Source of the DNA: DASQHM01 sp035632095
GTDB lineage: Bacteria; Pseudomonadota; Alphaproteobacteria; Ferrovibrionales; Ferrovibrionaceae
Assembly (NCBI GenBank): GCA_035632095.1
Contig: DASQHM010000118.1
Coordinates: forward strand, 1 to 42,425
Direction of reading: 5' to 3'
Length of the DNA: 42,425 nt
In this document: positions 25,675-33,459 of the stretch, piece after piece
How the letters are laid out: each line of letters starts with the position of its first letter
Numbering within the stretch: the stretch's first letter is position 1
Made by a program: the position numbers and the translations under genes
Notes under the pieces: generated by a model
Seen by the model: only the letters and a program-made list of their open reading frames with translations
What the model was told of the DNA's origin: nothing
Databases searched by the model: none

Positions 25675-26100
25675 ATGAACAACGATCCGAACTGCATTTT
25701 CTGCAAAATCGTCACCGGCGCCGTCCCGTGCTTCAAGCTGCACGAAGATTCCAGCACATTGGCTTTCATGGACATCAATCCGTTCAACCCGGGCCACTGT
25801 CTCGTGATTCCGAAGTCGCATGCGGCGGATGTTTTCACCATCGACGAAGCATCGATGGCGGCGACGGCCCGCAGCGCACGCGTCGTCGCCACTGCGGTGC
25901 AGGCGACGCTGAAATGCGAGGGCATGAACCTCGTGCAGGCCAACGGTCCCGCCGCAGCGCAATCGGTCAAGCATTTCCACATTCATGTGCTGCCGCGACG
26001 CACCGGCGACGAAGCCAAACTGAATTGGATGCCGTCGCCGGGCGACATGACGGCAATCGGGAAACTTGCCGAAGCCATCCGCCGTCATATTACGAAGTGA
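25675..26100 (+). CDS. HIT-family protein (histidine-triad nucleotide hydrolase)
   Basis: 141 aa. HIT proteins hydrolyse nucleoside phosphoramidates or dinucleoside polyphosphates. The histidine triad H-F-H-I-H-V-L is at 100-106, with the central catalytic His102. The N-terminal C-I-F-C-K-I-V and the N-P-G-H-C-L-V-I-P-K core are typical of the HINT/Fhit-like bacterial branch. An upstream stretch of 76 bp separates it from the FemAB-like gene. The stop TGA shares its last base with the ATG of the next gene, so the two are coupled. Confidence 0.93.
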   Translation: MNNDPNCIFCKIVTGAVPCFKLHEDSSTLAFMDINPFNPGHCLVIPKSHAADVFTIDEASMAATARSARVVATAVQATLKCEGMNLVQANGPAAAQSVKHFHIHVLPRRTGDEAKLNWMPSPGDMTAIGKLAEAIRRHITK

Positions 26101-26795
26101 TGCGCGGACTCATCTTTGCCGTGACCCTGGCGCTGGCGGCAGGTGAGGCACCGGCCGCCGAAACCGCGGCCGACGCATGCGCGTTGAACGCGGCCAAGGG
26201 CGAGATCACTTACTGCGAGCGGGCGGTATCCGCCAATCCCGCCGATCTTGTGTCGCAGAGCAACTTGGCCGCCGCGCTATTCGCCAGAGGCGACTACGAT
26301 CGCGCGCTCGACACCTATCTCTTCGTCGCGCAGCACGCACCGAACGATTCCCTGGCGCACTACAATTACGGCCTGGCGCTCGCCATGCTGCATCGGTACC
26401 GGCCGGCGCAAGCCGAGTTGCAGCGCGCGGTCGATCTCGATCCGAAATCCGTCAATGCTCACCGCGTACTCGCCATCGCCTTCACCCTTGATCGCCAGTT
26501 GCAAGAGGCGCACCGCGAACTTCTCGCCGCGGCCAATCTCGGCAACGAGCTTGAAATGTTTCAGCTGGCGCTGAACTACGCCGCCGGCGTCGGTACGCCG
26601 CCCGATTCGGCCCAGTCGCTGCATTGGCTATTGGAAGCGGCCAACCACGGCCACATCGGCGCCATGGATCGGCTTGCCGAGGTCTATGAGCGCGGCGACC
26701 TGGACCAACCTGCCGACGCGGCCGCGGCGGCAATGTGGAAGGCGAAGGCACGCGAAGCGCGCGCATCGCTCGGCATACCGGTCGCCGGCAAGTAG
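26100..26795 (+). CDS. Exported TPR/Sel1-repeat protein
   Basis: 231 aa with a short signal peptide (residues 1-20, cleavage probably in A-P-A-A). About three tetratricopeptide-like repeats occupy residues 45-150 (A-A-A-L-F-A-R-G-D-Y-D-R-A-L; L-A-H-Y-N-Y-G-L-A-L-A). These are followed by Sel1-like repeats (G-V-G-T-P-P-D-S-A-Q-S-L-H-W-L and a second copy near 205). It has no catalytic motif, so a periplasmic protein-binding scaffold is likely. The start ATG shares the A of the HIT-gene stop (TGATG); a GTG one codon earlier is also possible. Confidence 0.85.
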   Translation: MRGLIFAVTLALAAGEAPAAETAADACALNAAKGEITYCERAVSANPADLVSQSNLAAALFARGDYDRALDTYLFVAQHAPNDSLAHYNYGLALAMLHRYRPAQAELQRAVDLDPKSVNAHRVLAIAFTLDRQLQEAHRELLAAANLGNELEMFQLALNYAAGVGTPPDSAQSLHWLLEAANHGHIGAMDRLAEVYERGDLDQPADAAAAAMWKAKAREARASLGIPVAGK

Positions 26796-26844
26796 CCGAG
26801 GGCCCGCATGGTGTATACTGGCTATCCGACCTAGGGAGACCGCA

Positions 26845-27219
26845 ATGCCGCTCGCCAGCCTCGATCATGTCACCGTGCTCTGCGCCGACGTGGACCGTTC
26901 GCGCAAGTTCTACAACAAAGTGCTCGGAATGCTGGACGGCGACCGGCCGCCCTTCGACTTTCCGGGCGCCTGGCTCTACGTCGGCGAACGGCCGGTGGTG
27001 CATCTGATCGGCGATCGGAACCATGAAGCAATCAAGACCACCGGCAGCTTCGACCACGTCGCCTTCGACGCCAAGGATCTCGGCGGCATGCGCAAACGCC
27101 TGAAAGAGTCCGGCGTGGAATTCACCGAACGCAAGGTGCCCGGCCGGCCGCTGCATCAGGTTTTCCTGCACGATCCGGACGGCGTGATGATCGAGCTGAA
27201 CTTCCGCGGCGAAAACTGA
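26845..27219 (+). CDS. VOC-superfamily (glyoxalase/bleomycin-resistance fold) protein
   Basis: 124 aa with two beta-alpha-beta-beta-beta modules. The first begins L-D-H-V-T-V-L-C-A-D, with the candidate metal ligand His8. The second begins F-D-H-V-A-F, and the C-terminal E-L-N-F supplies the usual Glu. The motif F-L-H-D-P-D-G-V-M-I-E-L is the standard C-terminal signature. The metal site therefore looks intact, but the reaction cannot be assigned. An AGGGAGAC precedes the ATG at 26845, whereas the open frame extends upstream through the TPR gene in another frame. It is convergent with the next gene, 19 bp apart. Confidence 0.9.
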   Translation: MPLASLDHVTVLCADVDRSRKFYNKVLGMLDGDRPPFDFPGAWLYVGERPVVHLIGDRNHEAIKTTGSFDHVAFDAKDLGGMRKRLKESGVEFTERKVPGRPLHQVFLHDPDGVMIELNFRGEN

Positions 27220-27242
27220 AGGCGCGAAACGTGGCGCTTCAG
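27216..27242. terminator. Hairpin covering both stop codons of a convergent gene pair
   Basis: CTGAAG(G)CGC and GCGCTTCAG form a 9-bp stem with one bulged G and an 8-nt loop. It contains the TGA of the VOC gene (27217-27219) and the TGA of the minus-strand hydrolase (27239-27241). No T tract follows on either strand, so termination activity is uncertain. Confidence 0.4.
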
Positions 27243-28048
27243 TGCCGCAACACTTTGCTCAGGAAAGCGCGCATCTCTTCGGCCGCCGCATCGTCGGCGG
27301 AAGCGTCGTAGGCGAAATGCCGGCCGTAGGTCGACAGCGGATGGCCCTTTAACGCGATGGCGTCGAAGGATTGCTCGGCGCCGGCATAGACGACGAGCTT
27401 GACGGTTTCTTCGCCCTTGGCGCGGCTCTCGACCGCCGCGCGGCAGAACGGCGCCGGATTCCAATCATCCCTCGCCCCGGTCAGGATCAGCGCGGGCGCT
27501 AAGATCGCGTAGGCGGAAGACGGGCACCAGGTCGGATAATAGGCGACTGCGGCTTTGAAACGATGATGACCGAGCCCTGCGATTTCGGGAGCGTTCAGCG
27601 CCGAAAGGGCCGCGCCGGCGCCGCTCGAAAAGCCGACAACCGCGATCCGGCCCGGATCGATGTCCGGCTGTTCGGCCAAAAAATCGAGCGCGCCCAGCGC
27701 ATCCAGCAGACGGTCGGCGTGCGCCGTTCCGATCGGCATGCAGTCCTGGGCGATCTGGCGCGGGCCGAAGCTGTCTATCAGCAGGACCGCATAGCCCCAG
27801 CGGAGGTACCGCTCGACCCGGCGCTGATCCGAAACCGCGTCCGGCCCGAGGCAACCGTGCAACACCGCCAAGGCCGGAAACGGGCCCGTGCCCGAGGGAC
27901 GGAACAACGCGCCGCTGAGCTCAACGCCCGGCGAAGTCGATGCCGGGGCGCCCCTATCCGCCGCCAGCCTTTGCTGCAAAGGAGTTGGCGGAACATCTGC
28001 ACTTGGAAAATGAACTGTCTCAGCGGCCCCGAGAGCCGTGCCGCACAC
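27239..28048 (-). CDS. Dienelactone-hydrolase-like alpha/beta protein, catalytic His apparently replaced
   Basis: 269 aa from the GTG at 28048. It resembles secreted dienelactone hydrolase family proteins: L-H-G-C near 63, the nucleophile elbow G-F-S-S-G (Ser141, not Cys) and the Asp in G-A-R-D-D-W (about 194). The place where the family has the catalytic His (G-A-x-H-x-F-D) reads G-A-E-Q-S-F-D, with Gln226. The later G-H-P...Y-D segment is retained. The codons upstream of the GTG, down to the clpA stop, encode a signal-peptide-like stretch (ARCLAAAAVAGLVCG) without a standard start codon. It lies 53 bp downstream of clpA on the same strand. Confidence 0.82.
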   Translation of the reverse strand: MCGTALGAAETVHFPSADVPPTPLQQRLAADRGAPASTSPGVELSGALFRPSGTGPFPALAVLHGCLGPDAVSDQRRVERYLRWGYAVLLIDSFGPRQIAQDCMPIGTAHADRLLDALGALDFLAEQPDIDPGRIAVVGFSSGAGAALSALNAPEIAGLGHHRFKAAVAYYPTWCPSSAYAILAPALILTGARDDWNPAPFCRAAVESRAKGEETVKLVVYAGAEQSFDAIALKGHPLSTYGRHFAYDASADDAAAEEMRAFLSKVLRH

Positions 28049-28101
28049 CAGGCCGGCGACGGCTGCGGCCGCAGCAAGGCATCGTGCAAAAAGCGCGCGG
28101 G

Positions 28102-30489
28102 CTATTGCACCAGTTCCGGCACCGGGCCGGACCCTTCGCCTGGGCCCTCGCCTGCACCCTCGTCGCCGCCCTCTTCGCCCGGATCATCGGTCGGCGGGGT
28201 CACGGTGCCGCTCTCGATGTCGAAAGCGAGTTTGCCGCCCTCGACACGCACCTTCACGTGGCCGCCCTTGACCAGCTTGCCGAACAGAAGCTCGTCGGCG
28301 AGGCCCTTCTTGATGTGCTCCTGGATCACGCGAGCGAGCGGCCGAGCGCCATAGAGCCTGTCGTAGCCGCGTTCGGCAAGCCACGCGCGCGCCTCGTCGG
28401 TGAGCTCGATGGTGACGTGACGGTCGGAAAGCTGCGCCTCGAGCTGCGCCACGAACTTGTCGACCACGCGCGCCACGATCTCCGGCCCGAGCGCCGCAAA
28501 GCCAATTGTCGCGTCGAGACGATTGCGGAACTCGGGCGTGAACATGCGCTTGATCGCCTCCTCGTCCTCGCCCTCCTTCAGCTCGCGGCCGAATCCGATG
28601 GCCTGCTTGCTCATCTCCTGCGCGCCGGCGTTGGTGGTCATGATCAGCACCACGTTGCGGAAGTCGATCTTCTTGCCGTTGTGATCGGTGAGCTTCCCGT
28701 GGTCCATGATCTGCAACAGGATATTGAACAGATCGGGATGCGCCTTCTCGATCTCGTCGAGCAGCAGCACCGCGTGCGGGTGCTGATCGATGGCGTCGGT
28801 CAGCAACCCGCCCTGGTCGAAGCCGACGTAGCCCGGTGGCGCGCCGATCAGGCGCGAAACTGTATGGCGCTCCATGTATTCCGACATGTCGAAGCGGATG
28901 AGTTCCACGCCCATGATGGCGGCAAGCTGGCGCGCCACCTCGGTCTTGCCGACGCCCGTCGGGCCTGAGAACAGATAATTGCCGATGGGCTTTTCCGGTT
29001 CGCGCAAGCCGGCGCGCGCCAGCTTGATCGCGGAGGCCAGCGCCTCGATCGCCTTGTCCTGGCCGTAGACGACGCGCTTCAACTCGTCTTCCAGCGCCTT
29101 CAGGTTCATCGTGTCGCGCTTGGACACGGTCTTGGGCGGGATGCGCGCGATCTTGGCGACGATCGCCTCCACGTCCTTCACGCCGATGGTCTTCTTGCGC
29201 CGGCTCTCGGGCTTGAGCATTTCCGCGGCGCCGACCTCATCGATCACGTCGATGGCTTTGTCGGGCAGCTTGCGGTCGTGAATATAGCGCGCGGACAACT
29301 CCACCGCCGCCTTCACCGCGTCTCCGGTGTATCGGACCTTGTGGTACTCCTCGAAATACGGCTTCAGGCCGCGCACGATCTTGATGGCGTCCTCCACCGA
29401 CGGCTCGTTCACGTCGATCTTCTGGAAGCGACGGAGCAGCGCGCGATCCTTCTCGATGTAGCTGCGGAATTCCTTGTACGTCGTCGAACCGATGCAGCGG
29501 ATGTTGCCGCTGGCGAGCGCCGGCTTGAGCAGGTTCGATGCGTCCATGGCGCCGCCCGACGTGGCGCCCGCGCCGATCACCGTATGGATCTCGTCGATGA
29601 ACAGGATCGCGCCCTGGATCGCCTCCAGCTCGGCGATGACGTTCTTCAGCCGCTCCTCGAAGTCGCCGCGATAGCGCGTGCCCGCCAGCAGAGTGCCCAT
29701 GTCGAGGGCGTAGATGGTGGCGTTCAACAGCACGCTCGGCACTTCGCCGCGCACGATGCGCCGCGCCAGACCTTCGGCGATTGCCGTCTTGCCGACGCCG
29801 GGGTCGCCGACGTATAGCGGATTGTTCTTCGACCGGCGGCAGAGGATCTGAATCGTGCGTTCGATCTCGGGCTCGCGCCCGATCAGCGGGTCGATGCGCC
29901 CGGCCTTGGCCTTTTCGTTCAGGTTGACGCAATAGGCCGTGAGCGCTTCGGTGCCCTTGGAGCTGCCGCTCCGTTCGGCCTGCGGCTTTTCGCCGCTTTC
30001 GCCGTCGTGCTGCTCGGCGCCGCGCACGTTCCTGGGCTCGCTCTTGCCCGGCGCCTTGGCAATGCCGTGGCTGATGTAGCTGATGGCGTCGAGGCGCGTC
30101 ATGTCCTGCTCTTGCAGGAAATAGGTCGCGTGGCTCTCGCGCTCGGAGAAGATTGCAACCAGCACGTTGGCGCCGGTCACCTCCTCGCGGCCCGACGATT
30201 GCACGTGGAACAGCGCCCGCTGCACCGCGCGCTGGAAGCTCAAGGTCGGCTTGGCATCCTCGCCGCGCTCGACCACCAGGTCGCGCAGCTCCTCGTCCAG
30301 GAACTTGCTGGTGCGTTGGCGCAGCCGGTCGAGATCGACGTTGCAGGCGCGCATGACGGCCGCCGCGTCCTGGTCCTCGGTCAAGGCCAGCAGAAGATGC
30401 TCGAGCGTGGCGAATTCATGCCGGCGCGCGGTGGCGATCGCGAGCGCGCGATGCAGCGTTTGCTCGAGATTGCGGGAAAATGCGGGCAA
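28102..30489 (-). CDS. clpA: ATP-dependent Clp protease ATP-binding subunit ClpA
   Basis: 795 aa AAA+ unfoldase that feeds proteins to ClpP. The N-terminal Clp repeat domain (1-140) binds ClpS. AAA module 1 has Walker A G-D-P-G-V-G-K-T (228-235) and Walker B I-L-F-I-D-E (295-300). Module 2 has Walker A G-P-T-G-V-G-K-T (509-516) and a Walker B in L-L-L-D-E-I-E-K-A-H. The ClpP-docking loop is A-I-G-F. The C-terminus carries an unusual 30-residue tail rich in Gly, Glu and Pro. The start is TTG at 30489, placed 3 bp after the clpS stop, with AAGGA inside the end of clpS. Homology begins at this residue (MPAFSRNLEQ). Confidence 0.96.
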   Translation of the reverse strand: MPAFSRNLEQTLHRALAIATARRHEFATLEHLLLALTEDQDAAAVMRACNVDLDRLRQRTSKFLDEELRDLVVERGEDAKPTLSFQRAVQRALFHVQSSGREEVTGANVLVAIFSERESHATYFLQEQDMTRLDAISYISHGIAKAPGKSEPRNVRGAEQHDGESGEKPQAERSGSSKGTEALTAYCVNLNEKAKAGRIDPLIGREPEIERTIQILCRRSKNNPLYVGDPGVGKTAIAEGLARRIVRGEVPSVLLNATIYALDMGTLLAGTRYRGDFEERLKNVIAELEAIQGAILFIDEIHTVIGAGATSGGAMDASNLLKPALASGNIRCIGSTTYKEFRSYIEKDRALLRRFQKIDVNEPSVEDAIKIVRGLKPYFEEYHKVRYTGDAVKAAVELSARYIHDRKLPDKAIDVIDEVGAAEMLKPESRRKKTIGVKDVEAIVAKIARIPPKTVSKRDTMNLKALEDELKRVVYGQDKAIEALASAIKLARAGLREPEKPIGNYLFSGPTGVGKTEVARQLAAIMGVELIRFDMSEYMERHTVSRLIGAPPGYVGFDQGGLLTDAIDQHPHAVLLLDEIEKAHPDLFNILLQIMDHGKLTDHNGKKIDFRNVVLIMTTNAGAQEMSKQAIGFGRELKEGEDEEAIKRMFTPEFRNRLDATIGFAALGPEIVARVVDKFVAQLEAQLSDRHVTIELTDEARAWLAERGYDRLYGARPLARVIQEHIKKGLADELLFGKLVKGGHVKVRVEGGKLAFDIESGTVTPPTDDPGEEGGDEGAGEGPGEGSGPVPELVQ

Positions 30490-30492
30490 GGG

Positions 30493-30840
30493 TCAGTCCT
30501 TTTCCATGGTGCACTGCAAAGGGTGCTGGTGTTGGCGAGCGAAGTCGATCACCTGGGTCACCTTGGTTTCGGCCACCTCGTAGGTGTAGACGCCGCAAAT
30601 CCCCACCCCCTTTTGGTGGACGTGCAGCATGATGCGGGTCGCGTCGGTCTTGTTCTTGCCGAAGAAATGCTCGAGCACATAGACCACGAATTCCATCGGC
30701 GTGTAGTCGTCGTTCAGCAGCAAGACTTTGTACATGGGCGGCTTTTTGGTCTTGGGCCGCGTCTTTGTAACGACCCCGGTCGCGGTACCGCGGTCGGTGT
30801 CGCGTTTGTCATCGCTCATCGCTCTAATCAGATCTCGCAT
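30493..30840 (-). CDS. clpS: ClpS adaptor of ClpAP (N-end-rule recognition)
   Basis: 115 aa. ClpS binds N-terminal Phe, Leu, Trp or Tyr of substrates and delivers them to ClpA. The pocket motif N-D-D-Y-T-P-M-E-F-V and the following V-G-I-C-G-V-Y-T-Y-E-V-A-E-T-K are intact. The flexible N-terminal tail is rich in Lys, Thr and Asp. The ATG at 30840 follows AAGGG with 5-nt spacing; a second ATG at 30819 (MSDDKRDTD) is also plausible and resembles many annotated starts. It forms a clpS-clpA operon. The 223-bp upstream region has no recognisable terminator for the slipin gene. Confidence 0.95.
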   Translation of the reverse strand: MRDLIRAMSDDKRDTDRGTATGVVTKTRPKTKKPPMYKVLLLNDDYTPMEFVVYVLEHFFGKNKTDATRIMLHVHQKGVGICGVYTYEVAETKVTQVIDFARQHQHPLQCTMEKD

Positions 30841-31063
30841 TTACGCCCTTGAGCACGCCTTTCATTTGGCACTGCAGCAAGAATATCGGATTCGACGTCG
30901 AAATTACCAGTCCCTCGCCTTACGAACCTCTAAAGACGTGATTTTTCCGCCACTTCATTTGCGCCCGCGGGCCGATCCGCAGGTGGCGAAAACGGTCTAG
31001 TCGCGTTGCTAAGAAAGGCTTGTCGGCGGCGGAACGGCAACGCCCGCCCCCATCCGATCGGGA

Positions 31064-31825
31064 TCAGTGCTTCCGCAGAGCGCCGATCAGCCCCTCCAGC
31101 AGATCCATGGGGAACGGGAAGATGATTGTCGAGTTCTTTTCGGTGGCGATGTCGTGCAACGTGCTGAGGTAGCGGAGCTGCATGGATCCCGGCGAACGGG
31201 CCAGCACTTCCGCCGCCTCGACCAGTTTCTGCGCCGCCTGCTGCTCGCCTTCGGAGTTTATGATCTTGGCGCGCTTCACCCGCTCGGCCTCGGCCTGGCG
31301 GGCGATGGCGCGGATCATGCTCTCGTCGATGTCAACATGCTTGATCTCGACATTGGCGACCTTGATGCCCCAGGCATCGGTCTGCTTGTCGAGAATGCTC
31401 TGGATGTCGGCGCTAAGCTTGTCGCGCTCACTCAGCATCTCGTCCAGATCGTGCTTGCCGAGCACCGAACGGAGCGTGGTCTGCGCCAATTGGCTCGTCG
31501 CCTGCATATAGCTCTCGACCTGGATCACGGCGCGGTCGGGATCGACCACGCGGAAGTAGAGCACCGCGCTGACCTTGACCGACACGTTGTCGCGGCTGAT
31601 CACGTCCTGGCTCGGGATGTCGTGCACGATCGTGCGCAAGTCGATCTTCACCATCTGCTGCACGATGGGCAGCATCAGGATGAGGCCCGGACCCTTCACG
31701 CCGGTGAAACGGCCCAAGGTGAACATCACGCCGCGTTCGTATTCGCGCAGAATGCGGATCGACGACAGCACCAGCCAGATCAGCACCACCGCGATAATGA
31801 CGAAGAAACCTATGCCGTAGATCAT
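31064..31825 (-). CDS. Slipin (SPFH/band-7 membrane scaffold protein)
   Basis: 253 aa. The N-terminal hydrophobic helix (residues 3-24) anchors the protein. An SPFH domain follows, with the signature R-E-Y-E-R-G-V-x-F-T-L-G-R, G-P-G-L-I-L-M-L-P and D-I-P-S-Q-D-V-I-S-R-D-N-V. A coiled-coil segment rich in Ala, Glu and Arg lies near 170-215. Slipins form membrane microdomains and pair with NfeD proteases, which in archaea cleave the slipin C-terminus. NfeD lies directly upstream: its stop TAA forms part of the AAGGAG Shine-Dalgarno of this gene, so translation should be coupled. Confidence 0.95.
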   Translation of the reverse strand: MIYGIGFFVIIAVVLIWLVLSSIRILREYERGVMFTLGRFTGVKGPGLILMLPIVQQMVKIDLRTIVHDIPSQDVISRDNVSVKVSAVLYFRVVDPDRAVIQVESYMQATSQLAQTTLRSVLGKHDLDEMLSERDKLSADIQSILDKQTDAWGIKVANVEIKHVDIDESMIRAIARQAEAERVKRAKIINSEGEQQAAQKLVEAAEVLARSPGSMQLRYLSTLHDIATEKNSTIIFPFPMDLLEGLIGALRKH

Positions 31826-31835
31826 TCGCGGCTCC

Positions 31836-33305
31836 TTAAGCCTGATTTGGAATGTCGGGGCCGACCACCAAGGTCAGCCCATCGCGTGCCGTCACGCGCA
31901 CCCTCTGGCCCTCGCGAAGGCTCGCGGCGCCGCGTGCGTGCCAACGCTCGGCGCCCACTTGCACCTGACCTTCTCCGTCGGACCAGTCGAGCACTTCGCC
32001 GTCGACGCCGATCAATGTCGCCTCGCCGGTGACGACGGGCCGCCGGCGCGCCTTGATCGCGAGGTTCAGCACGATCAACAGGACGAGCGCCGCAGCCACG
32101 CTTGCCCCGGCCACCGTCCACGCGGAAAGCTGGAACGCCGGTACGTTGGTGTTGAAAAGCATCAGCGAGCCGATGGCGAAGGCAGCGACGCCGCCAAGAC
32201 CGAGCGCGCCGTAGGCGGGCACGAAAACCTCCGCGACCATCAGCCCTAAGCCCAACACCAGCAGCGCGGCGCCGGAATAGTCGATCGGCAGGTAGTTCAG
32301 ACCGAACAGTCCAACGATGAGGCTGATCGTGCCCACCACGCCGGGCGCCGCCATGCCGGGATGCGCCAGTTCGAACACGATTCCGAACACGCCGAGCAGG
32401 AACAGGAGATAGGCGATCTGCGGATCGGTGATCAGCGCCAGCAATTGCGTGCGCCAGCCGGGCTCGATGGTTTTCAGCGTCGCGCCGCTGGCCGCGATCG
32501 TGGCCGTGGTTCCGAGCACCGAGACCTTACGGCCATTGGCTTTGGCGAGCAGGTCGGTCACGTCGTTGGCGACGAAATCGACCACACCCTGTTGCGCCGC
32601 CTGATCGGCGGGAAGGCTTACCGCCTTGCGCACCGCTTGCTCCGCCCAATCGGCGTTGCGCCCGCGCAGCTTTGCCAGCGAGCGGATGTAGGCGACGGCA
32701 TCGTTGGTCATCTTCAGCGTCATGGTCTCGCTGTGGGACGGTGCTTCCGCGCCCGCCGGAGGCGTGCCGCCCTTTGCCGGCTTGTCGGCCGCGGGTTGCC
32801 CCGGCCTAGCCGGTTTTTCAGGCGCGTTCGGTTGATCGGGCGACAAGCCGAAGAGTTGCACCGGGGTCGCGGCGCCGAGATTGGTGCCGGGTGCCATGGC
32901 GGCGATGTGACTGGCGTAAAGGATGTACGTGCCGGCGCTGGCCGCGCGTGCGCCGCTCGGGCTCACATAGGTCGCAACAGGTATGGGCGAGGCAAGGATG
33001 GCGCGAATGATCTCGCGCATGGAACCATCGAGCCCGCCCGGCGTGTCGAGCGTCAGCACCACGAGCGGGGCGTCGGCTGCGCGCGCCTCCGCCAGGCCGC
33101 GCGTCACGTAATCCGCCGCCGCAGGTCCAATGATGCCGTCCACCTGCAGCACGACCACGGGCGCCTTCGGCGCGCCCCAGCCGGCGATCGCGAGCGAACA
33201 GATGGCAGCGACTGCCGCGAATGCGGCAAGCGTTCGCAGCCGGAAACGAAGTCTTGCTTTGAATCTCGACGGGACCGGCTTAGTTTCGCCGGTTGTGCCG
33301 GGCAT
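31836..33305 (-). CDS. NfeD membrane-bound ClpP-class serine protease (full-length NfeD1b type)
   Basis: 489 aa from the ATG at 33305; a GTG 9 bp earlier is also possible. The order is a signal/anchor helix (about 22-42), a ClpP-like protease domain (50-260), about five membrane helices (285-410) and a C-terminal OB-fold NfeD domain. The candidate nucleophile is Ser123 in R-A-A-S-A-G-T-Y. In the region of the archaeal catalytic Lys, the sequence reads A-Y-I-R-S-L-A-K, with Arg208 and Lys212. A Pro/Ala/Lys-rich insert of about 35 residues (157-192) interrupts the protease domain. It is the upstream partner of slipin. Confidence 0.93.
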   Translation of the reverse strand: MPGTTGETKPVPSRFKARLRFRLRTLAAFAAVAAICSLAIAGWGAPKAPVVVLQVDGIIGPAAADYVTRGLAEARAADAPLVVLTLDTPGGLDGSMREIIRAILASPIPVATYVSPSGARAASAGTYILYASHIAAMAPGTNLGAATPVQLFGLSPDQPNAPEKPARPGQPAADKPAKGGTPPAGAEAPSHSETMTLKMTNDAVAYIRSLAKLRGRNADWAEQAVRKAVSLPADQAAQQGVVDFVANDVTDLLAKANGRKVSVLGTTATIAASGATLKTIEPGWRTQLLALITDPQIAYLLFLLGVFGIVFELAHPGMAAPGVVGTISLIVGLFGLNYLPIDYSGAALLVLGLGLMVAEVFVPAYGALGLGGVAAFAIGSLMLFNTNVPAFQLSAWTVAGASVAAALVLLIVLNLAIKARRRPVVTGEATLIGVDGEVLDWSDGEGQVQVGAERWHARGAASLREGQRVRVTARDGLTLVVGPDIPNQA

Positions 33306-33404
33306 GGGCGCCACCGCGCAATTCGCGTGGACCCATTGTCCCTTAATTCAGCGGCGGCGCAAGTCGCGGCGCCAATCACAAGATCGCGCGGCGGTGAAAA
33401 AGCG

Positions 33405-33436
33405 AAAGGGCCCGGAGGGGGAAGTCCGGGCCCTTT
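33405..33436 (-). terminator. Rho-independent terminator of the phasin gene
   Basis: A perfect 12-bp stem AAAGGGCCCGGA / TCCGGGCCCTTT with an 8-nt loop lies 24 bp past the phasin stop. On the minus strand it is followed by CGCTTTTTC, giving a five-T tract. It separates the phasin transcript from nfeD-slipin. Confidence 0.85.
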
Positions 33437-33459
33437 GACTGCGCCTCTGGCAACCGAAT

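Noticed and set aside
30891..30902. 12-bp palindrome TTCGACGTCGAA upstream of clpS
   Set aside because: A perfect 12-bp palindrome is expected about ten times by chance in a window of this size, and there is no known factor or second copy.
30942..30993. Imperfect inverted repeat (CGCCAC / GTGGCG with flanking T and A runs) between slipin and clpS
   Set aside because: On the minus strand the stem is followed by A-rich, not T-rich, sequence, so it does not look like a terminator for slipin. The pairing is short and broken.
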